Shown: positions 26,941-36,104, counted from the first letter of the stretch. The stretch: 64,000 nt of DNA from Actinacidiphila paucisporea (GCF_900142575.1 NZ_FRBI01000009.1:186001-250000); one strand, 5' to 3'. Notes: generated by a model from the sequence alone, not told the origin. Translations and numbers: made by a program.

Positions 26941-27924
26941 ATGCCACGAGTCGTCGTGTTCGATGAGTTCGGCGGGCCGGATGTCATGCGCGTCGTCGAG
27001 GAGCCGGTCGTCGAGCCCGTCGCCGGCGAGGTACGGGTCAGAATCGAAGCGTTCGCCGTCAACCCGCTCGACCAGATGGTGCGTTCCGGTACCTCGCCCG
27101 TAACCGTCCCCCTGCCGCACGCTCGCCTCGGCGTCGAAGGAACCGGCGTCATCGACGCGCTGGGCCCCGAGACCAGCGGGCTGGAGATCGGCGACCCGGT
27201 CATTCTCACAGCCGTTCCTGACGCGAGCGCCAGGGGCAGCTACGCCGAATACACCACGGTCCCCGCTAGCCAGGTCATCGCCCGGCCGTCCGGGCTCGGC
27301 ATCACCGAGGCGGCGGCGGTCTGGGTCGCGTACTCCACCGCCTACGGCGCGCTTGTCGAGAAGGCGGGCATGCGGCCCGGCGACCAGGTCCTCATCACCG
27401 CTGCGTCCAGCGCCGTCGGCCGGGCGGCCATGCAGATCGCCCACCAGATCGGCGCCGTGCCCATCGCCGTCACCCGGCACGCCGCGAGGACGGACGACCT
27501 GCTCGCCGCCGGCGCCGCCACGGTCATCGCCACCGACAACATGGACGTCGTCCAGGCCGTCCGCCACCACACCGGCGGGAACGGCGCTGACATCGTCCTC
27601 GACATCGTCATGGGCCCCGGCCAGCAGGACCTCCTGAAGGCGGCCCGCCCCGGCGGAACGCTGGTCGCCGCGGGCTTCCTGGACCCCAGGCCCACACCCT
27701 TCCCGAGAAGCACGCCGCTCACGATCTTCAGCTACCGGAGCTTCGAGCACTCCCTCGACGGCGTCGTGGTGAAACGCATGGCGGCCTTCCTGAACGCCGG
27801 TGTACGCCTCGGTGCTCTGCGGCCCGCCATCGACAAGGTGTTCGCCCTCAACGACGTCGTTGAGGCACACCGCCACCTTGAGAAGGGGCTCCACGCCGGG
27901 AAGAAGATCGTCGTCGCGGTCTAG
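26941..27924 (+). CDS. NADP-dependent quinone-oxidoreductase-like protein (MDR superfamily)
   Basis: 327 residues. An N-terminal GroES-like domain (VRVRIEAFAVNPLDQMVRSG) is followed by a Rossmann domain with VLITAASSAVGRAAMQIA in place of the usual AxxGGVG loop. It lacks the zinc-binding residues of alcohol dehydrogenases, as in zeta-crystallin types. ATG at 26941 follows GGAGG. Divergent from the HxlR gene, which probably controls it. Likely reduces quinones or other electrophiles. Confidence 0.9.
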   Translation: MPRVVVFDEFGGPDVMRVVEEPVVEPVAGEVRVRIEAFAVNPLDQMVRSGTSPVTVPLPHARLGVEGTGVIDALGPETSGLEIGDPVILTAVPDASARGSYAEYTTVPASQVIARPSGLGITEAAAVWVAYSTAYGALVEKAGMRPGDQVLITAASSAVGRAAMQIAHQIGAVPIAVTRHAARTDDLLAAGAATVIATDNMDVVQAVRHHTGGNGADIVLDIVMGPGQQDLLKAARPGGTLVAAGFLDPRPTPFPRSTPLTIFSYRSFEHSLDGVVVKRMAAFLNAGVRLGALRPAIDKVFALNDVVEAHRHLEKGLHAGKKIVVAV

Positions 27925-27985
27925 TAACCCCCCTTGCAGTTCGCTGCTGCCGCCGGTCAGGGCCGTGTCCGCCGGACCGCACGAC

Positions 27986-28035
27986 GGCCTTGCGGCGCTG
28001 CTGTCCACCCAGGTGGACAGCAGCGCCGCAAGGCC
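27986..28035. terminator. Perfect 24-bp inverted repeat between convergent oxidoreductase genes
   Basis: Arms 27986-28009 and 28012-28035 are exact complements over 24 bases with only CA between them. It lies midway between the ends of two convergent genes. It can act as a bidirectional terminator, but the length and perfection are more than termination needs, so a protein-binding site or a remnant of inverted duplication is also possible. Confidence 0.7.
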
Positions 28036-28091
28036 TGATCGAAGGTGGTCCGGGCCGAACCGTACGCGATCGGCAGGCTCCTGAGGGCTCC

Positions 28092-29033
28092 TCAGACAGT
28101 GATGGCGATCTTGCCCTGAACGCCGCCGGCGGCAAGTATCCGGTGCGCCTCGGCGAGCTTCTCCAGCGGAAACGTCTGCTGCAGGTGCACCCGGAGCTTC
28201 CCCGCCTCCACGAGGTCGGCCAGTGCCTCCAGACCGGCAGCGTCCGGTTCCACGCCGACCGCGGCGAAGCGTACGCCCGACTTCTCGGCCAGTTCTGGCA
28301 GGGTGGTGCTGAGCCGCTCCACTGCCGTCACCAGCACCCCGCCCTGCCGCAGTACCCCGAAGGAGCGCTCGGCGTTCCCGCCGCCCAGGGTCTCCAGCAC
28401 CACGTCCACCGGCGCGTCCCGGAGCACCTCGCTGTAGTCCTGGCTCCGGTAGTCGATGAGCTGGTCCGCGCCCAGCCCGCGCAGGAAGTCGTGCTTGGCG
28501 GCGCTCGCCGTGCCGATCACCTCCGCGCCGAGGTGCTTGGCCAGCTGCACCGCCACGTGCCCGAGCCCGCCGCCCGCACCGTGGATCAGTACCCGTTGCC
28601 CCGCCCGCAGTTGCGCTATCTCGACCAGCGCGTGCCAGGCGGTGAGGCCGACCAGCGGCAGCGCTGCGGCCTCCTCGTGGCTGATCCCCGCCGGCTTGCG
28701 GGCCAGCTGCCGTGCGGGGGCCACCAGGTACTCGGCGTTCGCACCTGCCGCGCCGGGGAAATACGGCAGGCCGTAGACCTCGTCGCCCACCTCGAACCGG
28801 TGCACACCCGGATCGACCTGCTCCACCACCCCCGAGACGTCCCATCCCAGGACGAAGGGCGGCTCGCCCAGCATCGGGAAGTCGCCGGAGCGGATGAAGA
28901 GTTCCACGGGGTTGACGCTCGTGGCCCTGACCCGGACCAGCACGTGGGTCGGTCCAGGTGCCGGCTCGGGCGCGTCGTCGACGAGTTCCAGGACATCCGG
29001 GCCGCCGAAGGACTTCTGGGTGATCGCACGCAT
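28092..29033 (-). CDS. NADP-dependent oxidoreductase (zeta-crystallin/quinone-oxidoreductase type)
   Basis: 313 residues from ATG at 29033 (AGGAG 9 bases upstream); an ATG two codons earlier sits too close to that site. GroES-like N-terminus (HVLVRVRATSVNPVELFIR), Rossmann motif VLIHGAGGGLGHVAVQLAK, and GLGADQLIDYRSQDY. No zinc site. It faces the HxlR gene at 29134 across 100 bases, mirroring the previous HxlR/oxidoreductase pair. Probable role: reduction of electrophilic carbonyls or quinones. Confidence 0.92.
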   Translation of the reverse strand: MRAITQKSFGGPDVLELVDDAPEPAPGPTHVLVRVRATSVNPVELFIRSGDFPMLGEPPFVLGWDVSGVVEQVDPGVHRFEVGDEVYGLPYFPGAAGANAEYLVAPARQLARKPAGISHEEAAALPLVGLTAWHALVEIAQLRAGQRVLIHGAGGGLGHVAVQLAKHLGAEVIGTASAAKHDFLRGLGADQLIDYRSQDYSEVLRDAPVDVVLETLGGGNAERSFGVLRQGGVLVTAVERLSTTLPELAEKSGVRFAAVGVEPDAAGLEALADLVEAGKLRVHLQQTFPLEKLAEAHRILAAGGVQGKIAITV

Positions 29034-29096
29034 GGTCATGCACTCCTGTTCGCAGGGTCGCTGGGGATGTCCCCATCCTCGACAGGTCGGTACCCG

Positions 29097-29133
29097 TTGA
29101 ACAGAAGGCACTTCAAAGGTATATAGGTACCTC
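29097..29133 (+). promoter_or_regulatory. Promoter of the HxlR gene, predicting a leaderless mRNA
   Basis: TTGAAC (29097-29102), a 17-base spacer and TATATA (29120-29125) form a near-consensus housekeeping promoter. The expected start of transcription, 6-8 bases after the -10 box, falls on or next to the ATG at 29134. The overlapping GGTATATAGGTACC can hold the HxlR operator, giving direct autorepression. Confidence 0.65.
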
Positions 29134-29547
29134 ATGGGTACTACTGACAACCTGCGCTTTCACGGTGGCGCGGACGCCTACCTGGCTGCCTGCCCCTCCC
29201 GCCAGATCCTGGACGTGCTCGCCAACAAGTGGACCATGCTGGTCATGGGCGCACTGGCCGGCGGCCCGCTGCGCTTCGGCGAACTGCGCCGCCGCCTGGA
29301 GGGCATCACCCAGAAGATGCTCACCCAGACCCTGCGCACCCTGGAGCGCGACGGCCTGGTCACCCGCACGGTCTATCCGACCATTCCGCCGAAGGTCCAA
29401 TACGCGGCCACCGGGCTGGGCGAGAACGTCACCGAGCTGATGCGCGCGATCCGCGTCTGGTCCGAGGAGAACATCAACGCCGTCCTGGACGCCCGCGACG
29501 TCTACGACGCCCGGGCCGCCGAGGAGGTACAGCCGGTCACGGCCTGA
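29134..29547 (+). CDS. HxlR-family transcriptional regulator
   Basis: 137 residues: CPSRQILDVLANKWTMLVMG with the conserved Cys before Pro, then FGELRRRLEGITQKMLTQTL as recognition region and LERDGLVTRTVYP wing. ATG at 29134, probably at the very 5' end of the mRNA. Divergent from an NADP oxidoreductase it most likely regulates in response to electrophiles or redox change. Confidence 0.92.
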   Translation: MGTTDNLRFHGGADAYLAACPSRQILDVLANKWTMLVMGALAGGPLRFGELRRRLEGITQKMLTQTLRTLERDGLVTRTVYPTIPPKVQYAATGLGENVTELMRAIRVWSEENINAVLDARDVYDARAAEEVQPVTA

Positions 29548-29768
29548 CCGCCCCTGCGGGAAGCGCAAGCTGACGATGCTGCAGTACCGACCGGAGGTCG
29601 TCGACGGTTGCCTCGCGGGCACCGGCCTGCCCCTCGACCTGTGAGCGTCGGGCCGGCGGACCCCGACGCACCTCCCCGACATCCCCTTGGACCCGTACCC
29701 GCCTGCGCCCACGAGGCGATGTCCGTGCCATGTGTTGTGATTCGGCCATGGCCAGAGAGGGGGAGGGC

Positions 29769-30794
29769 ATGACGCGTACGACACCGCCGCGCCCGTTGGA
29801 CATCACCGGGGTGTTCCCGGAGTTGGCGGGTCTCGCCAGGACGGCGTTCCGGTTGCACCCGGTGCCGGGCGAGCCGACCGTCCACGACAGCTCGGTGGGC
29901 GGGCCGCTGCTGTGGCCGGCGGACGAGCCCTGGCCGGAGTACGAGATGGCGCCCATTCCTCACTGGGAGGCGAACGCGCTGCGGGACATCCATCTCCGGC
30001 GGGCCCTGCTGGCGCGGTCGTCCGCACCGCCCCACGGGCCGGGCGAGGTGCTGACCGAGGACGAGCAGGAGACGCTGCGCCGGATCAATACGGGACTTGA
30101 CCACGAGTCGCTGCCGTCCGGGCCGCAGCCGATGATTCCGCTTGCCCAGCTTTACGCCCGGGACGTGCCGGGGCTCGCCTTCCCCGAGGGCACGGACCTG
30201 CTGCAGGTCCTCTGGGCGACGACCTACGTGCCGAGTCGCGATTCCTCCCCGGTGCAACTGAGGTGGCGGCGGTGCGCGGAGGTACGGGACGTGCTGGCCG
30301 CGCCGCCGGAGCCGGCCTACGTCGCCGTCGTGGATTTCGTGCCCGTGCCGTGCGTCCTCCATCCGGAAGCAGTGCGGGAGTTCCCCCCGTACCACAGTCT
30401 CGATGAGGACCTCGCGGCACGGTTGCTGGCGTGGGACGAGCAGCGGTCGGGGGGCACCTACTGGACCGACCTGTCCGTCGCTCCCGGCTGGAAAGCCGGC
30501 GGATGGCCCACCCACTTCACCTTCCGCGAGCCGCCGGAGCCGGACGACGACGAACTGCGCTGCCCCGAATGCGGCGGCCCCTCGGACGCGCTGCTCACGG
30601 TGGACAGCAACGAGTGGGACGGGAGCGACAGCTGGATTCCCCTCGAATGCGCGAAGGGCGCCGAGAGGCCACCGGACCAGCCGTACGGGAACCTGTGGGA
30701 CCCCACCCAGGTGAGCATCGGCCGCGGCTACTCCCTGCAGATCTACTACTGCGTCGGCACGCCGTCCCATTCGCCGGCCTTGATCATGCAGTGA
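29769..30794 (+). CDS. DUF1963-like (YwqG-type) protein of unknown function
   Basis: 341 residues, soluble. The order GGPLLWPADEPWP, then MIPLAQLYARDVPGLAFPEG, LLQVLWATTYVP and LRWRR is that of the DUF1963 group. A CPECGGPSDALLTVDSNEWDG section suggests a zinc-binding knuckle (only one CxxC seen). ATG at 29769 is used since the family pattern starts soon after; ATG at 29748 is an alternative. No linked genes. Confidence 0.7.
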   Translation: MTRTTPPRPLDITGVFPELAGLARTAFRLHPVPGEPTVHDSSVGGPLLWPADEPWPEYEMAPIPHWEANALRDIHLRRALLARSSAPPHGPGEVLTEDEQETLRRINTGLDHESLPSGPQPMIPLAQLYARDVPGLAFPEGTDLLQVLWATTYVPSRDSSPVQLRWRRCAEVRDVLAAPPEPAYVAVVDFVPVPCVLHPEAVREFPPYHSLDEDLAARLLAWDEQRSGGTYWTDLSVAPGWKAGGWPTHFTFREPPEPDDDELRCPECGGPSDALLTVDSNEWDGSDSWIPLECAKGAERPPDQPYGNLWDPTQVSIGRGYSLQIYYCVGTPSHSPALIMQ

Positions 30795-31373
30795 CGTGGG
30801 GGGGGGTTACAGAGGCTGACACCGCCTTGCGCGTTGGGCGTTGGGCTGGTCGCGGGAGCCTCGCCGTGACACCGGCATCCAGCGGGAGCGCCTGCCGCGG
30901 GAACTCGGGTTCGGATCCGGGATGACCTGCCGGCGCCGTCTGCGGGACGGGACTGGAACGAGGCCGGCGTGTGGCAGCGTCGCTGACCGGCTCGCCGGCC
31001 CCTATAGCGCGGCGGGCGACGGACGGGAAGGTCAGGCCGCCGGTAGCCGATCGCAAGAAGCCGCGCAACAGCTGCAGTTCAGCCTCCCCGGACCTGAGAC
31101 CGACGTTCCCCACGGTCAAGCTGCGGAACAAGGTGACTCGCGGATCTGGCCAACCGGCTGCCCGTCACCGCGACAGTCTCCTCGGTGAGCCTGTTCGTGA
31201 GCGACGGCCAATGCTGGCGGTGCCACGCGGATTTCCCGATGCTCAGCTCATCAAGGAGCACCTCACCTCGCCAACCCGGCAGCCGGCCAACCACGCGGTC
31301 CACCGGGCCGGGCCGTCTCGATGGCTTCCCGTAACCAGAACAATCGGCGCAGGGAAGATGCAGAGGAGCCCCG
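30795..31373. other. Gap without a supported gene
   Basis: No frame on either strand reads like a protein. Base composition falls from about 31050 onward, and all long frames are rich in Arg, Gly and Pro typical of shadow frames. A G9 run sits at 30796-30804. Probably decayed DNA. Confidence 0.5.
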
Positions 31374-31604
31374 GTGCGCAAAAGAGACGGCAACGCTCAT
31401 GGTCACGGCCAGCGGGCCGTGGCCATCAGGTGGATACAAGTCGCGCTGTTCTGAGTCGTTGTCCTGCCGGCCGGATTCCGTATCCGGGGGCGGGAGCACA
31501 GCGCTGGTTCGAGTTCGCTCGTGCTCGGGCTGATGGCCGCATCGGCACTGTCCATCGGCGTACTGGGACGCTACCGGACAAACGACGCCAAACGATCTCG
31601 GTGA
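31374..31604 (+). pseudogene. Small two-helix membrane protein gene with a premature TGA
   Basis: GTG at 31374 has GAGGAG just upstream. The frame reads RAVAIRWIQVALF, then TGA at 31452, then VVVLPAGF and a second hydrophobic helix, SSSLVLGLMAASALSIGVLG, ending at TGA 31602. The stop sits within the first helix where TGG (Trp) would fit, one base away. With it repaired the product would have 76 residues and two membrane helices. Confidence 0.5.
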
Positions 31605-31841
31605 CTCACCTTCCAGCCGGATCAGGCCGCCGCTGACAGGGGCCGGCCGCCACCCCAGCGGGGGTTCTCGCTGCGGATGCGCACAGCACACTGCGCCGGA
31701 CGCTCGATACGACGCGGTGCGATCCCGTCGGCGGGACCGTCCGAACACCCTTCGGGCCCGTCCCTTCCGATTTCACGGGTAAGCGGGCACCTACAGGGCG
31801 CCTGCGACGTGCATCCGGCCCATGACGGGAGGGGCGGATCG

Positions 31842-32045
31842 GTGACACAGGAGCCTTGGCTTGCTCAGCGGCTTCGATTCTGGGTGTTTACTGCAGGGGC
31901 GGTGACGGCGTTCGGCGTGGTGGGATTGGTCCTCTCCACCCTGGGCGCGCCGCCTACCGTCACGTGGGCCGTGGCCTCCGGAGCGGCTGTCGCTGGGGGC
32001 TGGGGCGGCAATCAGCTCATGCAGCGCCATAGCGAACGCCGGTGA
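31842..32045 (+). CDS. Small membrane protein, two helices
   Basis: 67 residues from GTG at 31842, with GGGAGG 8 bases upstream. FWVFTAGAVTAFGVVGLVL and VTWAVASGAAVAGGWGG are hydrophobic helices, closing with a basic tail (MQRHSERR). No family recognised. It lies in a decayed region, so it may be a survivor or a fragment. Confidence 0.55.
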   Translation: MTQEPWLAQRLRFWVFTAGAVTAFGVVGLVLSTLGAPPTVTWAVASGAAVAGGWGGNQLMQRHSERR

Positions 32046-32519
32046 GATTGTCCTTGGACATCGAGACCCGCCGCCATGCCCTGGACGCCGACGTCGCGCG
32101 GGCCGACACGGAGGAATGGGAGGCCCTGACACGACGCGGAACTCCGGCGGGCCACGGACGAGTTGGCATCGCAGAACCCGCTGGGGCACTCGGTGAGCCT
32201 GGAGACGATGAATCCGGGGCCTCCCGTGATCCACGGAACGGGCCCCGCCCGGCCCGGAATTCCCGCGCCGCCTCCCAACCGTCACGGCGCGATACGATCC
32301 CGCCAACTTCCCGCCCACGCGGCTGCTGATCTCCACTGTCGCGGCAGCCCCCGCGGTTCCCCGGCCGGGATCGGCACCCGCACCTCCCGGCGTACCGATG
32401 CGAACCGCTGCCGTGGTGTCCGATCCGCACCAGGTTTCGGCGGGACTGGGTCGACATCTCGACGGCACGCGGATCCACCTGGGGAAAGGGCAGCAGAGAA
32501 CCCTTGGTAGGGTGCGCCG
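32046..32519. other. Gap without a supported gene
   Basis: A short helical-looking frame (LSLDIETRRHALDADVARAD) follows the membrane protein directly but becomes low-complexity after about 40 codons; other frames are shadow-like. Possibly the remains of a gene broken by frameshifts. Confidence 0.4.
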
Positions 32520-32954
32520 ATGTCAGCGATCAAGCAGTTTCAAGTGACCTTCGACTGCGCTGAACCTGCGCGCCTCGCCGCTTTCTGGTGCGAGGTGCTG
32601 GGGTACGTCGTACCGACGGTCCCTGAGGGTTCTGCCACGTGGGAGGAGTACCACCGCTCGCTGCCGCCCGAGGAGCAGGTGATCTACTTCGCGTGCACTG
32701 ATCCCTCGGGTGTGGGTCCGCGCCTTCTCTTCCAGCGAGTTCCCGAAGGCAAGGTCGTCAAGAACCGGTTGCATCTCGATGTGCGGGCCGGTACCGGACT
32801 CATGGGTGAGGAGCGCCTTGCCACACTCGAGGCCGAGTGCGCACGACTGGTCGCGCTCGGCGCGGTGCATGTGCGAACGATGCGTGCCGACGGTGAGAAC
32901 GAATCCTGCATCGTGATGCAGGACCTTGAGGGCAACGAGTTCTGCCTCGACTGA
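32520..32954 (+). CDS. VOC-fold glyoxalase-like protein
   Basis: 144 residues. FQVTFDCAEPARLAAFWCEV and VKNRLHLDV with the closing IVMQDLEGNEFCLD are the paired beta-alpha-beta units of the VOC superfamily; His in HLDV and Glu in EFCLD are metal-ligand positions. ATG at 32520. Typical of small actinobacterial VOC proteins; substrate unknown. Confidence 0.9.
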   Translation: MSAIKQFQVTFDCAEPARLAAFWCEVLGYVVPTVPEGSATWEEYHRSLPPEEQVIYFACTDPSGVGPRLLFQRVPEGKVVKNRLHLDVRAGTGLMGEERLATLEAECARLVALGAVHVRTMRADGENESCIVMQDLEGNEFCLD

Positions 32955-33089
32955 GCCTCCTCCGAGACTGCGAGCTGGGGGAGCCGTCTGTCCTGGATCT
33001 CGCGGGTCCGCACGCGGCGGGGTTATCCCATGAGAGCGAGGTCGTGTAAGCGGACGACGCCGTGCATTGCGTGGCGCACGCCGTCGCCT

Positions 33090-33497
33090 CTCAGGCGGGA
33101 AGGCGCCGACGATGTCAACCGTGTCACCGTTCCAGTAACCGTGGACCGGGTCATGGCCGCCGGCTCCGTAGGAGAAGGAGGAGTCGTCTCAGCTGTCTTC
33201 GGAACCGCGCAGGTTGAAAGTCCGGTCGCCCGGGCGGTAGGTGCCAAGAGTGTCGCCGTGGGGGCCGGCCGGCAGCAGACCCATCACCGTCGTGCCGACA
33301 TCCGATGTCCCGACCCACCGCTGGTGGTCGCCGTCGCCGACTGTTTGGCAGCCGGTCATCGACCCCTCCGGCTCGACGATCTTGTCACCGCCGATGAAGA
33401 ACTCCAGCAGCAGGAGGCGGTCCGGGATGAACGGTACGAGGCTCTTGCCTTTCCCGCCGCCCCCCGGACCCCTCTCGGGGGTGCCGTGGCAGAGCAC
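33090..33497 (-). pseudogene. FG-GAP-like repeat protein remnant with in-frame stop
   Basis: Leftwards, DTLGTYRPGDRTFNLRGSED is a repeat unit of secreted FG-GAP-like propeller proteins (commonly GVYRPGxRTFYLR). TGA at 33189-33191 interrupts it, and the same frame goes on with SSFSYGAGGHDPVHGYWNGD and TVDIVGAF, the rest of a repeat. The reading frame is also open at the 5' side without a convincing start. A decayed 3' part of a larger gene. Confidence 0.6.
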
Positions 33498-33794
33498 TGA
33501 TCCGCGTGCGCCGCACGCTTGGCGAGGGCGACGGCCGCGGTGTCCTGTGCCGACGCGGCAGAGTGGTGCGCGGTGCCACGACCCGCCGCGGCGAGCGCGG
33601 GCGCCACCAGTCGTCCGGCCCAGACACGTGATCGCCTGGTCCGCGCAACGTCTGGATCCAGTGCCGCTGCAACAACCGTTGGCATGAACCCGAAATCATC
33701 CGCGCCGACTTTCGGGCGCGGACCCGTCTGCCGGACACCACCACGAAAGCCAGCGTGGCGGAGGGCGTGGCCAGTCGTCGGCGAGAAGCGTGCT

Positions 33795-34230
33795 GGTGGG
33801 GCCGGCTGAGCTGGATGGTGTCGGAGACCTGGTGGGTGGCGGTGTCGATCACCGACACCTTGTCCCCGTGGAAGGGGTTCTGGACGGCCACGTAGGTGTG
33901 CTTGCCGTCGGGAGCGATCGCTTCCCCGTAGAGGATGTCGGGAGTGAGCTCGCTGTTGTCGAAGGGGATGTTCGTGGCGCTCCTCTTCGCGATGTTGACC
34001 GCCGACACGTACTTGAAGGCGTTGGTCACGTGGAGGCCGGTGCCGTCCGGGGTGACCGCCACCTGGTCAGGGCCACCCCCCGACGGTGGTGGTCGCGATC
34101 CCCAGGACGCTGTTGGTCATCGTGTCGATCACGAACACGTGGCCGTCGAGGCTGGTGATGTAGGCGTAGACGAATTGGCGCGGCTTGGATGGGTGCGCGG
34201 CAGCCGTGGCGGGCGCGGGCGCGGGCGACC
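33795..34230 (-). pseudogene. YVTN-type beta-propeller protein remnant, frameshifted
   Basis: Two coherent pieces in different frames belong together: AYITSLDGHVFVIDTMTNSV and then VAVTPDGTGLHVTNAFKYVS, GEAIAPDGKHTYVAVQNP and KVSVIDTATHQVSDTIQL, the repeat signature of YVTN propellers. They are split at a run of six C on the + strand (34076-34081); five would join them into VGGGPDQVAVTPDGT. The sequence loses homology after QLSRP near 33795. Probably a secreted surface propeller once. Confidence 0.7.
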
Positions 34231-34412
34231 AGGCGGCGGGCAGGTACGGCCGGGAGCCGGTTCCGCTGATATGCGGTTGGGCGAGCAAGCCCGGTGGTGC
34301 TTTCAGCGCGCCGCACGTCGCAGCGCAGAGGGTACTCGGGCACGGCGATCCGCATCGCCGAGCAGGGGCCAAGGGGAAGCCGGTGCCCGTCCCGGGGCGG
34401 GGCACCGCGAGG

Positions 34413-34514
34413 TCAGAGGTACTGGTTCTCGGTCGGCCGATCCGCGTCGGTGGCCGCATCGACGAGCTCGGCCAGATCACCGGGCTCGGAGGACCAACGT
34501 GCCTTGTCCTTCAT
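34413..34514 (-). CDS. Possible 33-residue ORF or the end of a lost gene
   Basis: ATG at 34514 follows GGGGAGG and reads MKDKARWSSEPGDLAELVDA, ending at 34413. The same frame is open upstream and also looks protein-like for some 20 codons (ILASACGALVIEGDTTET), so it may instead be the C-terminus of a larger decayed gene. Family unknown. Confidence 0.3.
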   Translation of the reverse strand: MKDKARWSSEPGDLAELVDAATDADRPTENQYL

Positions 34515-34799
34515 AGCCTCCCCACCCGTTTCGGTGGTGTCGCCCTCAATGACGAGGGCGCCGCAGGCGGAGGCCAGGATCCGGTACCGGCACCGGGACA
34601 CTCCGGGCCACTGCGCGCGCGTTGCCCTCCAGCCGTGGCGTCTCGTACTGCGCCTCATCGATCGGGGCGACACGCTCGCCCCGAAACCTCGGGCGAGTCC
34701 CCGTCGCGATTCCCGCACCCCTGGACGACCTGATCCGCCAACTCGCGGAGCGACGCTGGCCGCCGTGCAGCAACCGTCCCGTTCACGGAACAGACCGTC

Positions 34800-34993
34800 A
34801 TGGTCTCGTTGTGGACGGCATCGGGCAACGTGATGCTGTTGTGCGACGAGTCGTTGCAGGAGCCTGTCCGCGCCTACGGCCACGCGTTGAATCAGGTTGT
34901 CTGGCGGGAGATCGGGGATGTGGAGGTGAACGAGCATCTGGAGATGCGGAGGCAGCCTTCATGGCCGCAGCGCGCGAAGCGCTGGCGTCCTGA
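34800..34993 (+). pseudogene. Frameshifted gene fragment of unknown family
   Basis: ATG at 34800 opens a frame with SLWTASGNVMLLCDESLQEP and ALNQVVWREIGDVEVNEHLE. Near 34945 sense moves to another frame, AEAAFMAAAREALAS, ending at 34993. Read together they look like one short acidic protein with a frameshift. I recognise no family. Confidence 0.4.
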
Positions 34994-35417
34994 CGCTCGG
35001 CCTCCCCGCTTCGTGCGGGAGGGTGGCGGGGACGCTCTCGTGTTCCTCCTGACCTCTCCGTGCCCCGTGCTCGAATCGCCTAGGCACGCGGCGCCGCCGG
35101 GCTCGTGCCCATCCTCTTGACCGTCCGCCGTGGCCGACGGTCGTGCGAAGGAGTCGAGACCGTTCGATCAGGGCGTGTTGATCGGAACGTGAGTGGGCCC
35201 TGGGCTCGCCTGTCTATGGGGACGGGAAGCTCTGGCCGGGGCCGGCGCGGGGTGGCGCCGCGCGGTGCTGGCCTGGGCGAGGGCGGGCTGCACGGCGACC
35301 TGGAGGTCGGCGCGGTGCATCGCCACGGTGGCCTGAGCGAACTCGCCAAGCGGGGCGCGGCGAGCGGCGGATTCGGTGTCGGGTGGTTCCGCTGGCCGTT
35401 TCCGAATGCGGCTGTCA
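34994..35417. other. Gap without a supported gene
   Basis: On the minus strand ATVAMHRADLQVAVQPALAQ near 35280-35340 looks somewhat protein-like but has no supported start or end. Nothing else stands out. Confidence 0.4.
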
Positions 35418-36098
35418 TCAGCGAAGATGCTGCGTGGAGCGCGCGACGCGGAATCCTACGTCGTCGATCCGGAAGGTCGGGTGGCTGCGCCGCCGCACCG
35501 ACGCCCGGCAGCTCCAGTGCTCGTCGGCCCATCCGCCACCCCGGAGCACGCGGTAGTCGCCGTACACCTCGGCGTCGTAGACGTCCCAGCACCAGTCCCA
35601 CACATTGCCCAGCATGTCGTACAGGCCCAAGGCGTTGGGCTGCTTGCCGCCGACAGAATGGATCCGCGCGTCAGAGTTGCCCTGGTGCCAGGCGACCTCG
35701 TCGAGCGGGCCGTACCGCGGGCCGGTAGTCCCTGCACGACAGGCGTGCTCCCATTCGGCCTCGGTCGGCAGCCGGTACCCGTCCGCGGAGGTGTCCCATT
35801 CGGCCATCTCGGCATCGACGCGGAGGTGATACGCAGGCGACAGCCCCTCGCGCCGAGACACCATGTTGCAGAACTCGACCGCGTCCCACCACGAAACGCC
35901 CTCCACAGGGAGCCGCTCGCCCTGGACGCCACTCGGCCGCCGGCCGGTGATGCGTGCGTAACAGGACTGCGTAACCGGGAATGCCGACATCTCAAACGGC
36001 GCGACCTCGACCGGCCAACTGCTCCGCGTCCGCCGGTCCGACAGCGTCACCCGTCCCGACGGAACGGCGACCATCTCGTTCCCTGCTCCCGAATCCAC
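35418..36098 (-). CDS. Formylglycine-generating-enzyme-like (SUMF1/EgtB/PvdO fold) protein
   Basis: 226 residues, close to the bare FGE-sulfatase domain. [63 protein letters not shown] and VLRGGGW are the family signatures in order. True FGE uses a Cys pair after RGGS to bind copper; here only one Cys (HWSCRAS) is left, so sulfatase activation is unlikely and a different oxidative or structural role should be considered. GTG at 36098; ATG at 36074 is possible. No sulfatase gene nearby. Confidence 0.85.
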   Translation of the reverse strand: MDSGAGNEMVAVPSGRVTLSDRRTRSSWPVEVAPFEMSAFPVTQSCYARITGRRPSGVQGERLPVEGVSWWDAVEFCNMVSRREGLSPAYHLRVDAEMAEWDTSADGYRLPTEAEWEHACRAGTTGPRYGPLDEVAWHQGNSDARIHSVGGKQPNALGLYDMLGNVWDWCWDVYDAEVYGDYRVLRGGGWADEHWSCRASVRRRSHPTFRIDDVGFRVARSTQHLR

Positions 36099-36104
36099 AA
36101 AAGT

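Noticed and set aside
27990..29126. A 378-codon plus-strand frame over the oxidoreductase gene
   Set aside because: Shadow of the leftward oxidoreductase, which has the GroES-like and Rossmann motifs.
31490..31530. tRNA-like TTCGAGTTC
   Set aside because: No cloverleaf can be built around it and the bases lie in the small membrane gene frame.
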